Part shown: one piece after another, positions 27,207-36,409 of the stretch
Layout of the letters: each line of letters opens with the position of its first letter
Numbering within the stretch: the first letter of the stretch is position 1
Assembly: GCF_001651875.1 (NCBI RefSeq)
Contig: NZ_LNQB01000083.1
Span: forward strand, 5,130-69,129
Direction: 5' to 3'
Length of the DNA: 64,000 nt
Origin: Sinorhizobium saheli
GTDB lineage: Bacteria; Pseudomonadota; Alphaproteobacteria; Rhizobiales; Rhizobiaceae
Position numbers and translations under genes: made by a program
The notes under the pieces: model-generated
What the model was told of the DNA's origin: nothing
Databases searched by the model: none
What the model saw: the letters and a program-made list of their open reading frames with translations, nothing else

Positions 27207-28526
27207 TCATCGGGATCGATTCGCAGGGGATGCGCGGCTTACTCGTCCCGCCTTGTCGGCCGGCAAGGGAGCATCGGCCCCACCGTCTTCGCCGTGGTGC
27301 GGCTCCCAACCGAAAACGCTGCGCCCGCCGAAACGGGCCGAGTCCCGGAATTCGCCCGCCACGATCTCCTTGAGGTCCGGACCCGTGACGTAGCGCTCCA
27401 ATCGACGCGACTGGTCATCGAGCCGCTTCAAGGCTGCGAGCTCTTCCTCCCGCCCGAGCCTGCCGTTCCTGACGGCCGACTTCATGACGTTGATCGTCTC
27501 GTCATAGACCTTCAAGGGGACAGGAAACGGATGCCGGTCCTTGCCGCCATGGGCAAGCGAGAAGCGGGCGGGATCGGAGAAGCGGCACGGCGCACCGTGC
27601 ACGACCTCGGCGACCATCGCCAGCGCCTTGACGGTGCGCGCACCGACGCCGGGCACCATGAGCAGCGCCTGGAAATCCTTCGGCCCGCGATCGGCGGCGG
27701 CCGCGAAATTGCCGTGCAGGCGCCTGAGATTGACGTCGCTTTCACGCACGTCGTGATGCGCCGGCATGATCAGATGCGGCAGGAGCGGCTGCGCCGGCGC
27801 GGCCGGTTCGACGCCGCGCTGCTCGATCGAGGCGAATTCCCGCACCAGGCCGTCCGGCCCCAGCGAGTGGAGGAGGTCGAGCTGCAGCGCCCGCGAGGCG
27901 GCCGCGCGGCGATCGGCGAGGTTGACGATCTCGCCCTGCCCTCTGCCTTCGATCGCGGCATGCGGCGAATCGACGAAACTCGTGAAGCCCTCCGACAGCC
28001 AGTGATAGCGCCTCGCCTGCCGCCGCTCGCCGTTCATGCCTTGCTGGACGACGACCCACTTGCCGTCGTCGGTGACGATGAAGCCGTGCAGATAGAGATC
28101 GAAGCCGTCCTGAACGGCGGCACTGTCGACCTTGGCGACAAGGCGGCTCGCATCGGCGAGCGCGCTGCCGTCGAAACCGACCCGCTCGCCGATCGAGACG
28201 AGTTCGCCCGGTGTCTTGCGGGAGTGCTGGCCGCGGCCGCCGCACACATGGATTCCGAGTTCACCGGCACGCGGCCCGAGTCCGCGCTTCAGCGCCCCGA
28301 CGACGCTGGTGGTGATACCGGAGGAATGCCAATCCATGCCCATGACGGCACCGAAGGATTGAAACCAGAAGGGATGTGCAAGGCGCCGCAGAAACTCGTC
28401 ACGCCCGTAATGCTGCACGATCGCCTCGGCAATCAGCGCGCCGAGCCGCGTCATGCGATCGCCGAGCCATTTCGGGACCTGCCCGCCATGCAGCGGAAGA
28501 TCCGCATTGCCTGTTCTCTGTGCCAT
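27207..28526 (-). CDS. DUF763 domain protein
   Basis: A conserved protein of unknown function, 439 aa. The N-terminus MAQRTGNADLPLHGGQVPKW is the hallmark of DUF763. A helix-hairpin-helix-like element, FQALLMVPGVGARTVKALAM, lies near residues 290-310; such elements bind DNA without sequence specificity in repair enzymes. HGGKDRHPFPVPLKVYDETI follows and is conserved in the family. The gene is transcribed divergently from a 3-methyladenine DNA glycosylase, so a link to DNA repair is a reasonable inference only. Confidence 0.92.
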   Translation of the reverse strand: MAQRTGNADLPLHGGQVPKWLGDRMTRLGALIAEAIVQHYGRDEFLRRLAHPFWFQSFGAVMGMDWHSSGITTSVVGALKRGLGPRAGELGIHVCGGRGQHSRKTPGELVSIGERVGFDGSALADASRLVAKVDSAAVQDGFDLYLHGFIVTDDGKWVVVQQGMNGERRQARRYHWLSEGFTSFVDSPHAAIEGRGQGEIVNLADRRAAASRALQLDLLHSLGPDGLVREFASIEQRGVEPAAPAQPLLPHLIMPAHHDVRESDVNLRRLHGNFAAAADRGPKDFQALLMVPGVGARTVKALAMVAEVVHGAPCRFSDPARFSLAHGGKDRHPFPVPLKVYDETINVMKSAVRNGRLGREEELAALKRLDDQSRRLERYVTGPDLKEIVAGEFRDSARFGGRSVFGWEPHHGEDGGADAPLPADKAGRVSRASPANRSR

Positions 28527-28680
28527 GATTTTCCCGTTCGCTTCGCCGCCACGCTACCATGGCCGCAAGCGGCACCGGAAGCACGCGCTGCGTGCGGGCG
28601 CCAGTTCCGTCAGCGCGCCCATCGTGGGCTGCAGCCCTGTGAATTGCCGCCTGGCTTCCCTAAATCGGTTCTTATCCTAC

Positions 28681-29256
28681 ATGGAGGCAACGACCCTGCT
28701 CAATCAAGTGACGTGGGATACCAGTTTCTTCGAACGCCGCGCCACCGAGGTGGCGGCGGACCTCATCGGCGCCGAATTCGCGGTGTCGGGCATCGGCGGC
28801 ATCATTGTCGAGACGGAGGCCTATCTCCCCGATGATGCCGCGTCCCACAGTTTTTCCGGCGCGACCGACCGCAACCGGGCGATGTTCGGTCCGCCGGCGC
28901 ATGCCTATGTCTATCTCTCCTACGGCCTGCATTGGTGCCTGAACTTCGTCTGCCTTCCCGGCAGCGCCGTGCTGATCCGCGCCATCGAACCGAGGTGGGG
29001 CATCGAGACGATGCAGGCGAGGCGGGGTGTCCGCGAAGAAAGGCTCCTATGCTCCGGCCCGGGACGCCTCGGCCAGGCGCTGGCGATCAGCAGGACACAG
29101 GACGGCCTGCCGCTCTCGAAAGAACCGTTCCGCCTCCACCTGCCCGCTCGTCGTCCGCCGATCTCAACCGGCATCCGCGTCGGGATCACCAGGGCCGTCG
29201 AGCACCCCTGGCGTTTCGGGCTTGCGAACTCGCGCTTCGTCAGCCGAAAATTCTAG
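28681..29256 (+). CDS. DNA-3-methyladenine glycosylase (AAG/MPG family)
   Basis: Base-excision enzyme removing alkylated purines. The 191-aa protein has the AAG-family core: GGIIVETEAYLPDDAASHSF with the catalytic Glu in VETEAY, TDRNRAMFGPPAHAYVYLSY, GLHWCLNFVC, and later LLCSGPGRLGQALAIS. C-terminal PWRFGLANSRFVS fits the family end. An open frame extends upstream to 28453, but ATG 28681 starts near the family N-terminus and gives a normal length. It stands alone on the plus strand, divergent from the DUF763 gene. Confidence 0.94.
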   Translation: MEATTLLNQVTWDTSFFERRATEVAADLIGAEFAVSGIGGIIVETEAYLPDDAASHSFSGATDRNRAMFGPPAHAYVYLSYGLHWCLNFVCLPGSAVLIRAIEPRWGIETMQARRGVREERLLCSGPGRLGQALAISRTQDGLPLSKEPFRLHLPARRPPISTGIRVGITRAVEHPWRFGLANSRFVSRKF

Positions 29257-29373
29257 CAACGAGAAACGCTTGCACGGGGTCCCCCGCGCAGGCTCGACTT
29301 ATCGGAGTCGATCGCGTTCAATGATTCCGTGACGACCCCGAACACCGGACAGCCAATCACAGGAGGGAGACCA

Positions 29374-30261
29374 ATGACGAAAGCGAATGTGGGCTTCATC
29401 GGACTCGGGCTGATGGGTCAGGGCATGGCGGCGAACATCCTGAGGAAGGGCTGGCCGCTCTGCGTGATGGCGCATCGCAACCGCGCGCCGGTCGACGCGC
29501 TCATCGCCGAGGGCGCGACGGAGGCAAGGACAGCGCGTGAGCTGGCGGAGCATTGCGACATCATCGTCCTTTGCGTCACCGGCTCGCCGGAAGTCCTCTC
29601 GGTCGTTGAAGGCCCGGACGGCATCGCGGCCGCCGGCAAGCCGGTCACCATCGTCGACTGCTCGACCTCCGATCCCTCCGTCACCACGAAACTTGCCGCT
29701 GACCTCGCCGGCCGGTCAATGACCCTCATCGACGCGCCGCTCAGCCGCACGCCGGCGGACGCCGCTGCCGGCACGCTCGACGTCATGGTCGGCGGCGGAG
29801 ACGAGGACGTGCGCCGCGTCCGGCCCGTGCTCGAATGCTTCGCCGGGCGCATCGTCCATACGGGTCCGACCGGCACCGGCCACACGATGAAGCTGCTCAA
29901 CAACTTCCTCGCGATGGGCTATGCGGCGCTCTATTCCGAGGCGCTGATGCTCGGACGCAAGGCCGGGCTCACCCCGGAAGTCTTCGACAGCGTCATCCGC
30001 GGCGGCCGCATGGATTGCCCCTTCTACCAGACCTTCTTCCGCTGGGTGCTGGAGCGCGACCGGAACGCGCACAAGTTCGCGATCCGCAACGGTTTCAAGG
30101 ACATGAGCTATCTCGCCGCCTTTGCCAATGCGAGCGGCGCCGCCAACCCGATCGGGGCCGCGGTCCGAAACGCCTTCGCCCAGGCGGTGGGCGCCGGCCG
30201 GGGTGAGGACTACGTGCCGATGCTGTCGGACTTTATCGCCGAGGCGAACGGGATCCGTTGA
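29374..30261 (+). CDS. NAD(P)-dependent oxidoreductase, 3-hydroxyisobutyrate dehydrogenase family
   Basis: A beta-hydroxyacid dehydrogenase of 295 aa. The Rossmann nucleotide-binding motif NVGFIGLGLMGQGMAANIL is at the N-terminus, the substrate loop DAPLSRTPADAAAGTLDVMV matches the family signature, and the catalytic lysine is K173 in TGHTMKLLNNF. The ATG at 29374 follows a strong GGAGGGAGACC ribosome site; an earlier in-frame codon at 29329 lacks one. Close relatives act on 3-hydroxyisobutyrate, tartronate semialdehyde or related hydroxyacids; the substrate here cannot be told from sequence. No operon partner is evident. Confidence 0.92.
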   Translation: MTKANVGFIGLGLMGQGMAANILRKGWPLCVMAHRNRAPVDALIAEGATEARTARELAEHCDIIVLCVTGSPEVLSVVEGPDGIAAAGKPVTIVDCSTSDPSVTTKLAADLAGRSMTLIDAPLSRTPADAAAGTLDVMVGGGDEDVRRVRPVLECFAGRIVHTGPTGTGHTMKLLNNFLAMGYAALYSEALMLGRKAGLTPEVFDSVIRGGRMDCPFYQTFFRWVLERDRNAHKFAIRNGFKDMSYLAAFANASGAANPIGAAVRNAFAQAVGAGRGEDYVPMLSDFIAEANGIR

Positions 30262-30325
30262 CCAGCCAAAGACCGATGTCCTCATCGCGCGGAAACAGTG
30301 TTTCGCCGGCCGCGCAGCGCCAACA

Positions 30326-30838
30326 TCATGCCTTGAGAAGCGCCTCCGACGGGCTCCCCTGATTGTCGTTCGCTCCGTCTTGTCGGTCGATAAGGTAACG
30401 TGTGGCGAATGCTATATGGCGGGGGATCGGCTTGGTACCTCGGTAATCGGCAACCAAGCGGCGCGAGATATCCAGAGCCGCGGCCATGCCTTCCAAGCTC
30501 ATGCCCAACTCGTCCATGGCTCTCACAAAGTCTTGGTTACTAAAGATCGCCGGTGGCAATTTACTCAGCCAGACTGCAGAAAAGTCCAGGCCATTACTCC
30601 ATTCGATCGAGTCACCAAACTCGCTCACACGAAGGGTCTGAAACAAGGCGTCATCGGTTCGAAGCGGTATGTAAATTCGCCGGCTTTCAAGTGCCGGCGC
30701 TAAATCGACTATTCTTTCCTGGCCGGACTGCCAACGAACGTGCACGAGACGAGCCTCGCGCGCTTCAGCTTTCAGTATCCGTGGAAGCGGCGAGCCTACA
30801 GAAATGACGTCATTGTTCGTTGAGTCGATGCCACTCAT
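30326..30838 (-). CDS. DUF2442 domain protein with C-terminal helix-turn-helix-like region
   Basis: A 170-aa protein. The N-terminal half (RILKAEAREARLVHVRWQSG, ERIVDLAPALESRRIYIPL, EFGDSIEWSNGLDF) is a DUF2442 domain. The C-terminal part (MDELGMSLEGMAAALDISRR) resembles a helix-turn-helix of antitoxin-type regulators. The ATG at 30838 has AAGGAG 7 bases upstream and lies inside the end of the preceding DUF4160 gene, a 29-base overlap. This pair architecture is common and is often treated as a toxin-antitoxin-like module, but the biochemical role is not established. The extension to a GTG at 30862 is less likely. Confidence 0.85.
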   Translation of the reverse strand: MSGIDSTNNDVISVGSPLPRILKAEAREARLVHVRWQSGQERIVDLAPALESRRIYIPLRTDDALFQTLRVSEFGDSIEWSNGLDFSAVWLSKLPPAIFSNQDFVRAMDELGMSLEGMAAALDISRRLVADYRGTKPIPRHIAFATRYLIDRQDGANDNQGSPSEALLKA

Positions 30839-31039
30839 CTTCCAACTCCTTCCGGTGCTCACGGGCCCAATCTACAGCAGCGCGCAAACTTGCCGAGTCG
30901 ATGCTGCCCTGAATGACAATCAAGTCCGAGATCGTAATCATCGCCTGATGGTCAGGCGTCACGACGTGGAAATGGGGGGATTATGGTCGTTCGAGAAAAT
31001 TCTGATGTGAATATTCCCGATGCGCTTAACAGTCGGCAT
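30810..31039 (-). pseudogene. DUF4160 gene broken by a one-base frameshift
   Basis: Reading from ATG 31039 gives MPTVKRIGNIHIRIFSNDHN, then PP, and then runs into a stop at 30961-30959. After one added C in the six-C run at 30979-30974 (G6 on the plus strand) the frame continues HFHVVTPDHQAMITISDLIV, through AAVDWAREHRKELEDEWH, to a TGA at 30812-30810. The restored 76-aa product is a full-length DUF4160 protein, whose family shows NDHxPPHFHV at this point. The frameshift may be a real loss, a phase-variable homopolymer or a sequencing error. GAGATGAGAG lies before the ATG. Confidence 0.85.
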
Positions 31040-31063
31040 TCTCTCATCTCCACCGCGAAGCAG

Positions 31064-31112
31064 CTTAATGCACGACATGCACCATTTCAAGACTCAGTGC
31101 ATAGCGTGCACT
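31064..31112. promoter_or_regulatory. Candidate operator of the DUF4160-DUF2442 pair
   Basis: A perfect dyad AGTGCA-TAGCG-TGCACT (31096-31112) lies 57-73 bases upstream of the DUF4160 ATG, and two direct TGCAC repeats (31069-31073, 31078-31082) lie between. Four TGCA half-sites in 45 bases suggest binding of an autoregulatory protein, possibly the helix-turn-helix part of the DUF2442 product. Confidence 0.45.
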
Positions 31113-31270
31113 ATTTATTCCGCGGATCGTTGTTCGGGCGGAGGACATTCGCTAGGCGTGAGAGAATTCCATCATTGTCGGATTACTATCTTGCAGGAAT
31201 GCGATGACCTTGGTCCCCTGAAGCTTTGACTGACACCTGCTAACTGGCGAATGTGCCATGAGCCCGAAAT

Positions 31271-31284
31271 GGAACAAACGTTCC
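31271..31284. promoter_or_regulatory. GGAA-N6-TTCC palindrome, IolR-type site
   Basis: GGAACAAACGTTCC lies 47 bases before the TIM-barrel gene. It matches the GGAA-N6-TTCC motif reported for the RpiR-type repressor IolR of inositol catabolism in Sinorhizobium meliloti. A weak promoter TTGACT-N17-GAATGT (31226-31254) would place the site just downstream of the transcription start, a good position for repression. Confidence 0.6.
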
Positions 31285-31330
31285 GAGTTGCCGCGGCAAT
31301 CATTCCAAGCATTCCTGGAGGACTTCTCAA

Positions 31331-32140
31331 ATGACCGCCCTTGCCTTCGCCCTCAACCATATGGCCGCGCCCGGCCTGCCACTCGACGCATTCTTCGCGC
31401 TGGCGAAGTCGCTCGGCATTTCGGCGGTAGAGATCCGCAACGACCTCTCCGGCAACGCCATCCTCGACGGTACGACGCCCGCGGCGGTGAAGGCGCTTGC
31501 TGAAAAGCACGGCGTGACGATCATCTCGATCAATGCGCTGCAGGGCTTCAACGAATGGAACGAAGCGCGGGAAGCGGAGGCGCGCGACCTCATTGCCTAT
31601 GCGCGCGACTGCGGCGCCAGGGCACTGGTGCTCGTGCCGGTCAACGACGGCAGCGGCCAGAAGGACGGCGAGCGCCAGGAGAATCTTCGCATTGCCTTGA
31701 GGGCGCTGAAGCCGATGCTCGAGGCGGCCGGCATCCTCGGCCTCGTGGAACCGCTCGGTTTCGATATCTGCTCGCTTCGTTCCAAGGCCGAAGCGGCAGA
31801 GGCAATCCGTGAGATCGGCGGCGCGACCTTCCGTCTGGTGCACGACACGTTCCACCATCACCTCGCGGGCGAGGACGCATTCTTCCCGGAGCTGACCGGT
31901 CTCGTGCACATTTCCGGCGTCGCCGACAGGCACGTCGCGGTCGGCGACATGCGCGACCCGCACCGCGTCCTCGTCGATGCGGAAGACCGGTTGGACAATG
32001 CAGGGCAGATTCACCGTCTTCGGGCGGAAGGCTATCAGGGCCCCTTCTCTTTCGAGCCGTTCGCTCCGCCGGTGCATGCACTCGGCGAGCCTGCGGTCGC
32101 CCTCCGCGAAAGCATGGAATACCTCCGGTCCCGCGCCTGA
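31331..32140 (+). CDS. Sugar isomerase/epimerase, TIM-barrel (AP endonuclease 2 fold)
   Basis: A 269-aa xylose-isomerase-like TIM barrel. It contains SLGISAVEIRNDLSG, GVTIISINALQGFNEWNEAR, GLVEPLGFDICSLRSK, RLVHDTFHHHLAGE and LVHISGVADR; the Glu, His and Asp residues in these strands fit a metal-binding active site of this superfamily. Such enzymes isomerise inososes and other sugars. The IolR-type palindrome upstream and the inositol-type ABC operon downstream suggest a step in inositol or related polyol metabolism, for example an IolI/IolE-like isomerase. The exact reaction is inferred. Confidence 0.85.
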   Translation: MTALAFALNHMAAPGLPLDAFFALAKSLGISAVEIRNDLSGNAILDGTTPAAVKALAEKHGVTIISINALQGFNEWNEAREAEARDLIAYARDCGARALVLVPVNDGSGQKDGERQENLRIALRALKPMLEAAGILGLVEPLGFDICSLRSKAEAAEAIREIGGATFRLVHDTFHHHLAGEDAFFPELTGLVHISGVADRHVAVGDMRDPHRVLVDAEDRLDNAGQIHRLRAEGYQGPFSFEPFAPPVHALGEPAVALRESMEYLRSRA

Positions 32141-32213
32141 TCATGGCCGCCCGGGAAAGAGGATAAATTCACCGGGGCGCCGCATGATGCACTTGACGGC
32201 GCCCGGATAAAAT

Positions 32214-32227
32214 GGAATACATATTCC
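32214..32227. promoter_or_regulatory. GGAA-N6-TTCC palindrome before the ABC operon, IolR-type site
   Basis: GGAATACATATTCC is a perfect palindrome with the GGAA-N6-TTCC spacing reported for IolR. It overlaps the -10 region of a possible promoter (TTGACG at 32193-32198, then AATACA at 32216-32221 after 17 bases) and lies about 150 bases before the binding-protein gene. Confidence 0.6.
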
Positions 32228-32377
32228 GTAATAGTGAACCACTGGTTTGTTTGTTCCGTTTTCATCGGATGCGCAGCGGGAGTGCCGCATCCGGTTGGCA
32301 ATGAGCTCGATCAGAGAAAATCGAGTTTCCGGCGTGAGAGAGGGTGTTGCCGGCACCAGGTGTGGAGGAGAAATAAT

Positions 32378-33307
32378 ATGAAGAAATTCATTCTGGGCAC
32401 CGCGATGGCCGTCATGATGTCGACGGCTGCGCATGCGGAGACGATCGGCGTCTCGATGGCGCTCTTCGACGACAACTTCCTGACGGTTCTGCGCAACGGC
32501 ATGCAGGACTACGCCAAGACGCTGAACGGCGTCGAGCTGCAGATCGAAGACGCGCAGAACGACGTCGCCAAGCAGCAGAGCCAGATCCAGAACTTCATCG
32601 CCGCCGGCGTCGACGCGATCATCGTCAACCCGGTCGATACCGACGCCACCGCAGCCATGTCGAAGATCGCCGCGGATGCCGGCGTCCCGCTGGTCTATGT
32701 CAACCGCGAACCGGTGAACATCGACTCGCTTCCGGACAATCAGGCCTTCGTCGCCTCGAACGAAGCCGAGTCCGGCACGCTGGAGACGCAGGAGATCTGC
32801 AAGATGCTCGGCGGCAAGGGCAAGGCCGTCGTGATGATGGGCGAGCTCTCCAACCAGGCGGCCCGCATGCGTACCAAGGACGTCCATGACGTGCTTGCTA
32901 CCGATCAGTGCAAGGGCATCGAAATCGTCGAGGAGCAGACCGCCAACTGGTCCCGCACCCAGGGCGCCGACCTCATGACCAACTGGCTTTCCGCCGGCCT
33001 CGAGTTCGACGCAGTCATTGCCAACAACGACGAAATGGCGATCGGTGCCATCCAGGCGCTGAAGGCTGCCGGCCGGTCGATGGACTCAGTCGTCATCGGC
33101 GGCGTCGATGCCACCCAGGATGCGCTCGCCGCCATGGCCGCCGGCGATCTCGACGTGACCGTGTTCCAGAACGCTGCCGGCCAGGGCCAGGGCTCGGTCG
33201 ACGCCGCGCTGAAGCTCGCCAAGGGCGAGAAGGTCGAGAAGAAGGTCTACATCCCCTTCGAACTCGTCACGAAGGAAAACCTGGACAAGTACCAGACCAA
33301 GAACTGA
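32378..33307 (+). CDS. ibpA: Periplasmic sugar-binding protein, probably for myo-inositol
   Basis: Substrate-binding component of a ribose-class ABC importer, 309 aa. A signal peptide (MKKFILGTAMAVMMSTAAHA) is followed by the class-I periplasmic-binding fold: SMALFDDNFLTVLRNGM, VDAIIVNPVDTDATAAMSKI, VPLVYVNREPVN and AVIANNDEMAIGAIQALKAA. GGAGGAG precedes the ATG at 32378. Sequence feel and context (IolR-type site, iatA/iatP-like genes) fit IbpA of rhizobial inositol transport. A related pentose or hexose ligand is possible. Confidence 0.85.
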   Translation: MKKFILGTAMAVMMSTAAHAETIGVSMALFDDNFLTVLRNGMQDYAKTLNGVELQIEDAQNDVAKQQSQIQNFIAAGVDAIIVNPVDTDATAAMSKIAADAGVPLVYVNREPVNIDSLPDNQAFVASNEAESGTLETQEICKMLGGKGKAVVMMGELSNQAARMRTKDVHDVLATDQCKGIEIVEEQTANWSRTQGADLMTNWLSAGLEFDAVIANNDEMAIGAIQALKAAGRSMDSVVIGGVDATQDALAAMAAGDLDVTVFQNAAGQGQGSVDAALKLAKGEKVEKKVYIPFELVTKENLDKYQTKN

Positions 33308-33449
33308 TCGTTCTCTATGGGGGTGCGGTCAGGCCCGCGCCCCCTTTCTAAAACGAGTCCCGCCGAGGCCCCGATGGGTCTAAAGAAGGCACACTCCGCC
33401 CGCCGCGTGGACGTTCCGGCCAATGCCCGGAAAATGGGGAGGCAAGAGA

Positions 33450-34991
<1,542 letters not shown>

Positions 34992-35025
34992 CCGCGTGCA
35001 ATGCCGACCGCAGGGAGGAACGAAA

Positions 35026-36051
35026 ATGGATACCAATATCGCTGCACAGGGCACGACTTCGACCCTCGGCGGGTCGAGGCGGCGCATGCCCCCCGAACTC
35101 AACATCTTCCTGGTGCTGATCGGGATCGCGCTCGTTTATGAAGTTCTCGGCTGGCTTCTCGTCGGCCAGAGCTTCCTGATGAACCCGCAACGCCTGACGA
35201 TCATGATCCTGCAGGTGTCGGTGATCGGCATCATCGCGGTCGGCGTCACCCAGGTCATCATCACCGGCGGCATCGATCTTTCGTCGGGCTCGGTGGTCGG
35301 CATGACGGCGATGATCTCGGCCAGCGTCGCGCAGGCCTCCACCTGGCCGCGCGCCCTTTATCCGTCGCTCACCGACCTGCCGGCGATCGTGCCGATCGGG
35401 CTTGGCGTCGGCATCGGTCTCATCGCCGGCATCATCAACGGCCAACTGATCGCCAGGACCAGGATTCCGCCCTTCATCGCGACGCTCGGCATGATGGTAT
35501 CGGCCCGCGGCATCTCCAAGTGGTACACCAAGGGCCAGCCGGTCTCGGGCCTCACCGAACAGTTCAACTTCATCGGCACGGGCATCTGGCCGGTCATCGT
35601 CTTCCTCGTCGTCGCGCTGATCTTCCACGTCGCTCTGCGCTATACCCGCTACGGCAAGTTCACCTATGCGATCGGCGCCAACGTCCAGGCGGCACGCGTC
35701 TCGGGCATCAATGTCGAAGCGCACCTGGTCAAGGTCTATGCGATTGCCGGCATGCTGGCGGGCCTCGCCGGCGTCGTCACCGCGGCGCGCGCCCAGACCG
35801 CACAGGCCGGCATGGGCGTCATGTACGAACTCGATGCGATCGCCGCGACAGTCATCGGCGGCACCTCGCTCACCGGCGGCGTCGGCCGCATTACCGGCAC
35901 GGTGATCGGCACGATAATCCTCGGTGTGATGACCTCCGGCTTCACCTTCCTCAGGGTCGACGCCTATTACCAGGAGATCGTCAAGGGCGTTATCATCGTT
36001 GCCGCCGTCGTCGTCGACGTCTACCGCCAGAAAGGCCGGAAAAAGAGCTAA
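35026..36051 (+). CDS. iatP: Sugar ABC transporter permease (IatP/RbsC type)
   Basis: An inner-membrane permease of 341 aa with about eight to ten hydrophobic segments. Family motifs are ITGGIDLSSGSVVGMTAMIS near the N-terminal third, ARTRIPPFIATLGMMVSARG, YTRYGKFTYAIGANVQAARV and ATVIGGTSLTGGVGRITGT. GGGAGG lies before ATG 35026, 34 bases after the ATPase stop. It is the last gene of the operon, with a strong terminator 30 bases downstream. Confidence 0.92.
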   Translation: MDTNIAAQGTTSTLGGSRRRMPPELNIFLVLIGIALVYEVLGWLLVGQSFLMNPQRLTIMILQVSVIGIIAVGVTQVIITGGIDLSSGSVVGMTAMISASVAQASTWPRALYPSLTDLPAIVPIGLGVGIGLIAGIINGQLIARTRIPPFIATLGMMVSARGISKWYTKGQPVSGLTEQFNFIGTGIWPVIVFLVVALIFHVALRYTRYGKFTYAIGANVQAARVSGINVEAHLVKVYAIAGMLAGLAGVVTAARAQTAQAGMGVMYELDAIAATVIGGTSLTGGVGRITGTVIGTIILGVMTSGFTFLRVDAYYQEIVKGVIIVAAVVVDVYRQKGRKKS

Positions 36052-36081
36052 AAAAGACTACTCCTCCCAGTGCAGTGACTG

Positions 36082-36112
36082 GCCGGGATGACGATGGGCA
36101 TCCCGGCTTTTT
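36082..36112 (+). terminator. Rho-independent terminator of the inositol-type ABC operon
   Basis: A perfect 9-bp stem GCCGGGATG / CATCCCGGC (36082-36090, 36099-36107) with an 8-base loop is followed directly by TTTTT. It lies 30 bases after the permease stop. Confidence 0.9.
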
Positions 36113-36409
36113 CTTGTCTGCCCGTCGGGCAGCGAGATCGTCCCTCCTTTGCGGGGAGGATCGGCTGGGCGATCGGCGGCATGAAGCCCCGCGCTTAATT
36201 GCGCAGTAATAATTGTCATATAATTATGCTCGCTATACGAGAACGCCACCAAGTTTCGCCTTTAGCGGAAGGCTTGGTCTGCATGACGCTGGACGTTCGG
36301 CGCCGGGGTTAGCCCGGATATTTTCATCACTTGCTACTGATTTGCCGATCCCTCGGGGCATCGCGTCAGCGGTGGCGCCTCGAGCGCCCGGGTATTTTTG
36401 GAGAGATTG
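36113..36409. other. Region before the chemoreceptor gene
   Basis: No gene is seen. A short palindrome CTGCCCG-T-CGGGCAG (36119-36133) comes first. Then an AT-rich patch contains a perfect TATAAT (36219-36224) without a convincing -35 at normal spacing, and TTGTCA at 36213. One of these probably serves the chemoreceptor gene. Confidence 0.4.
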
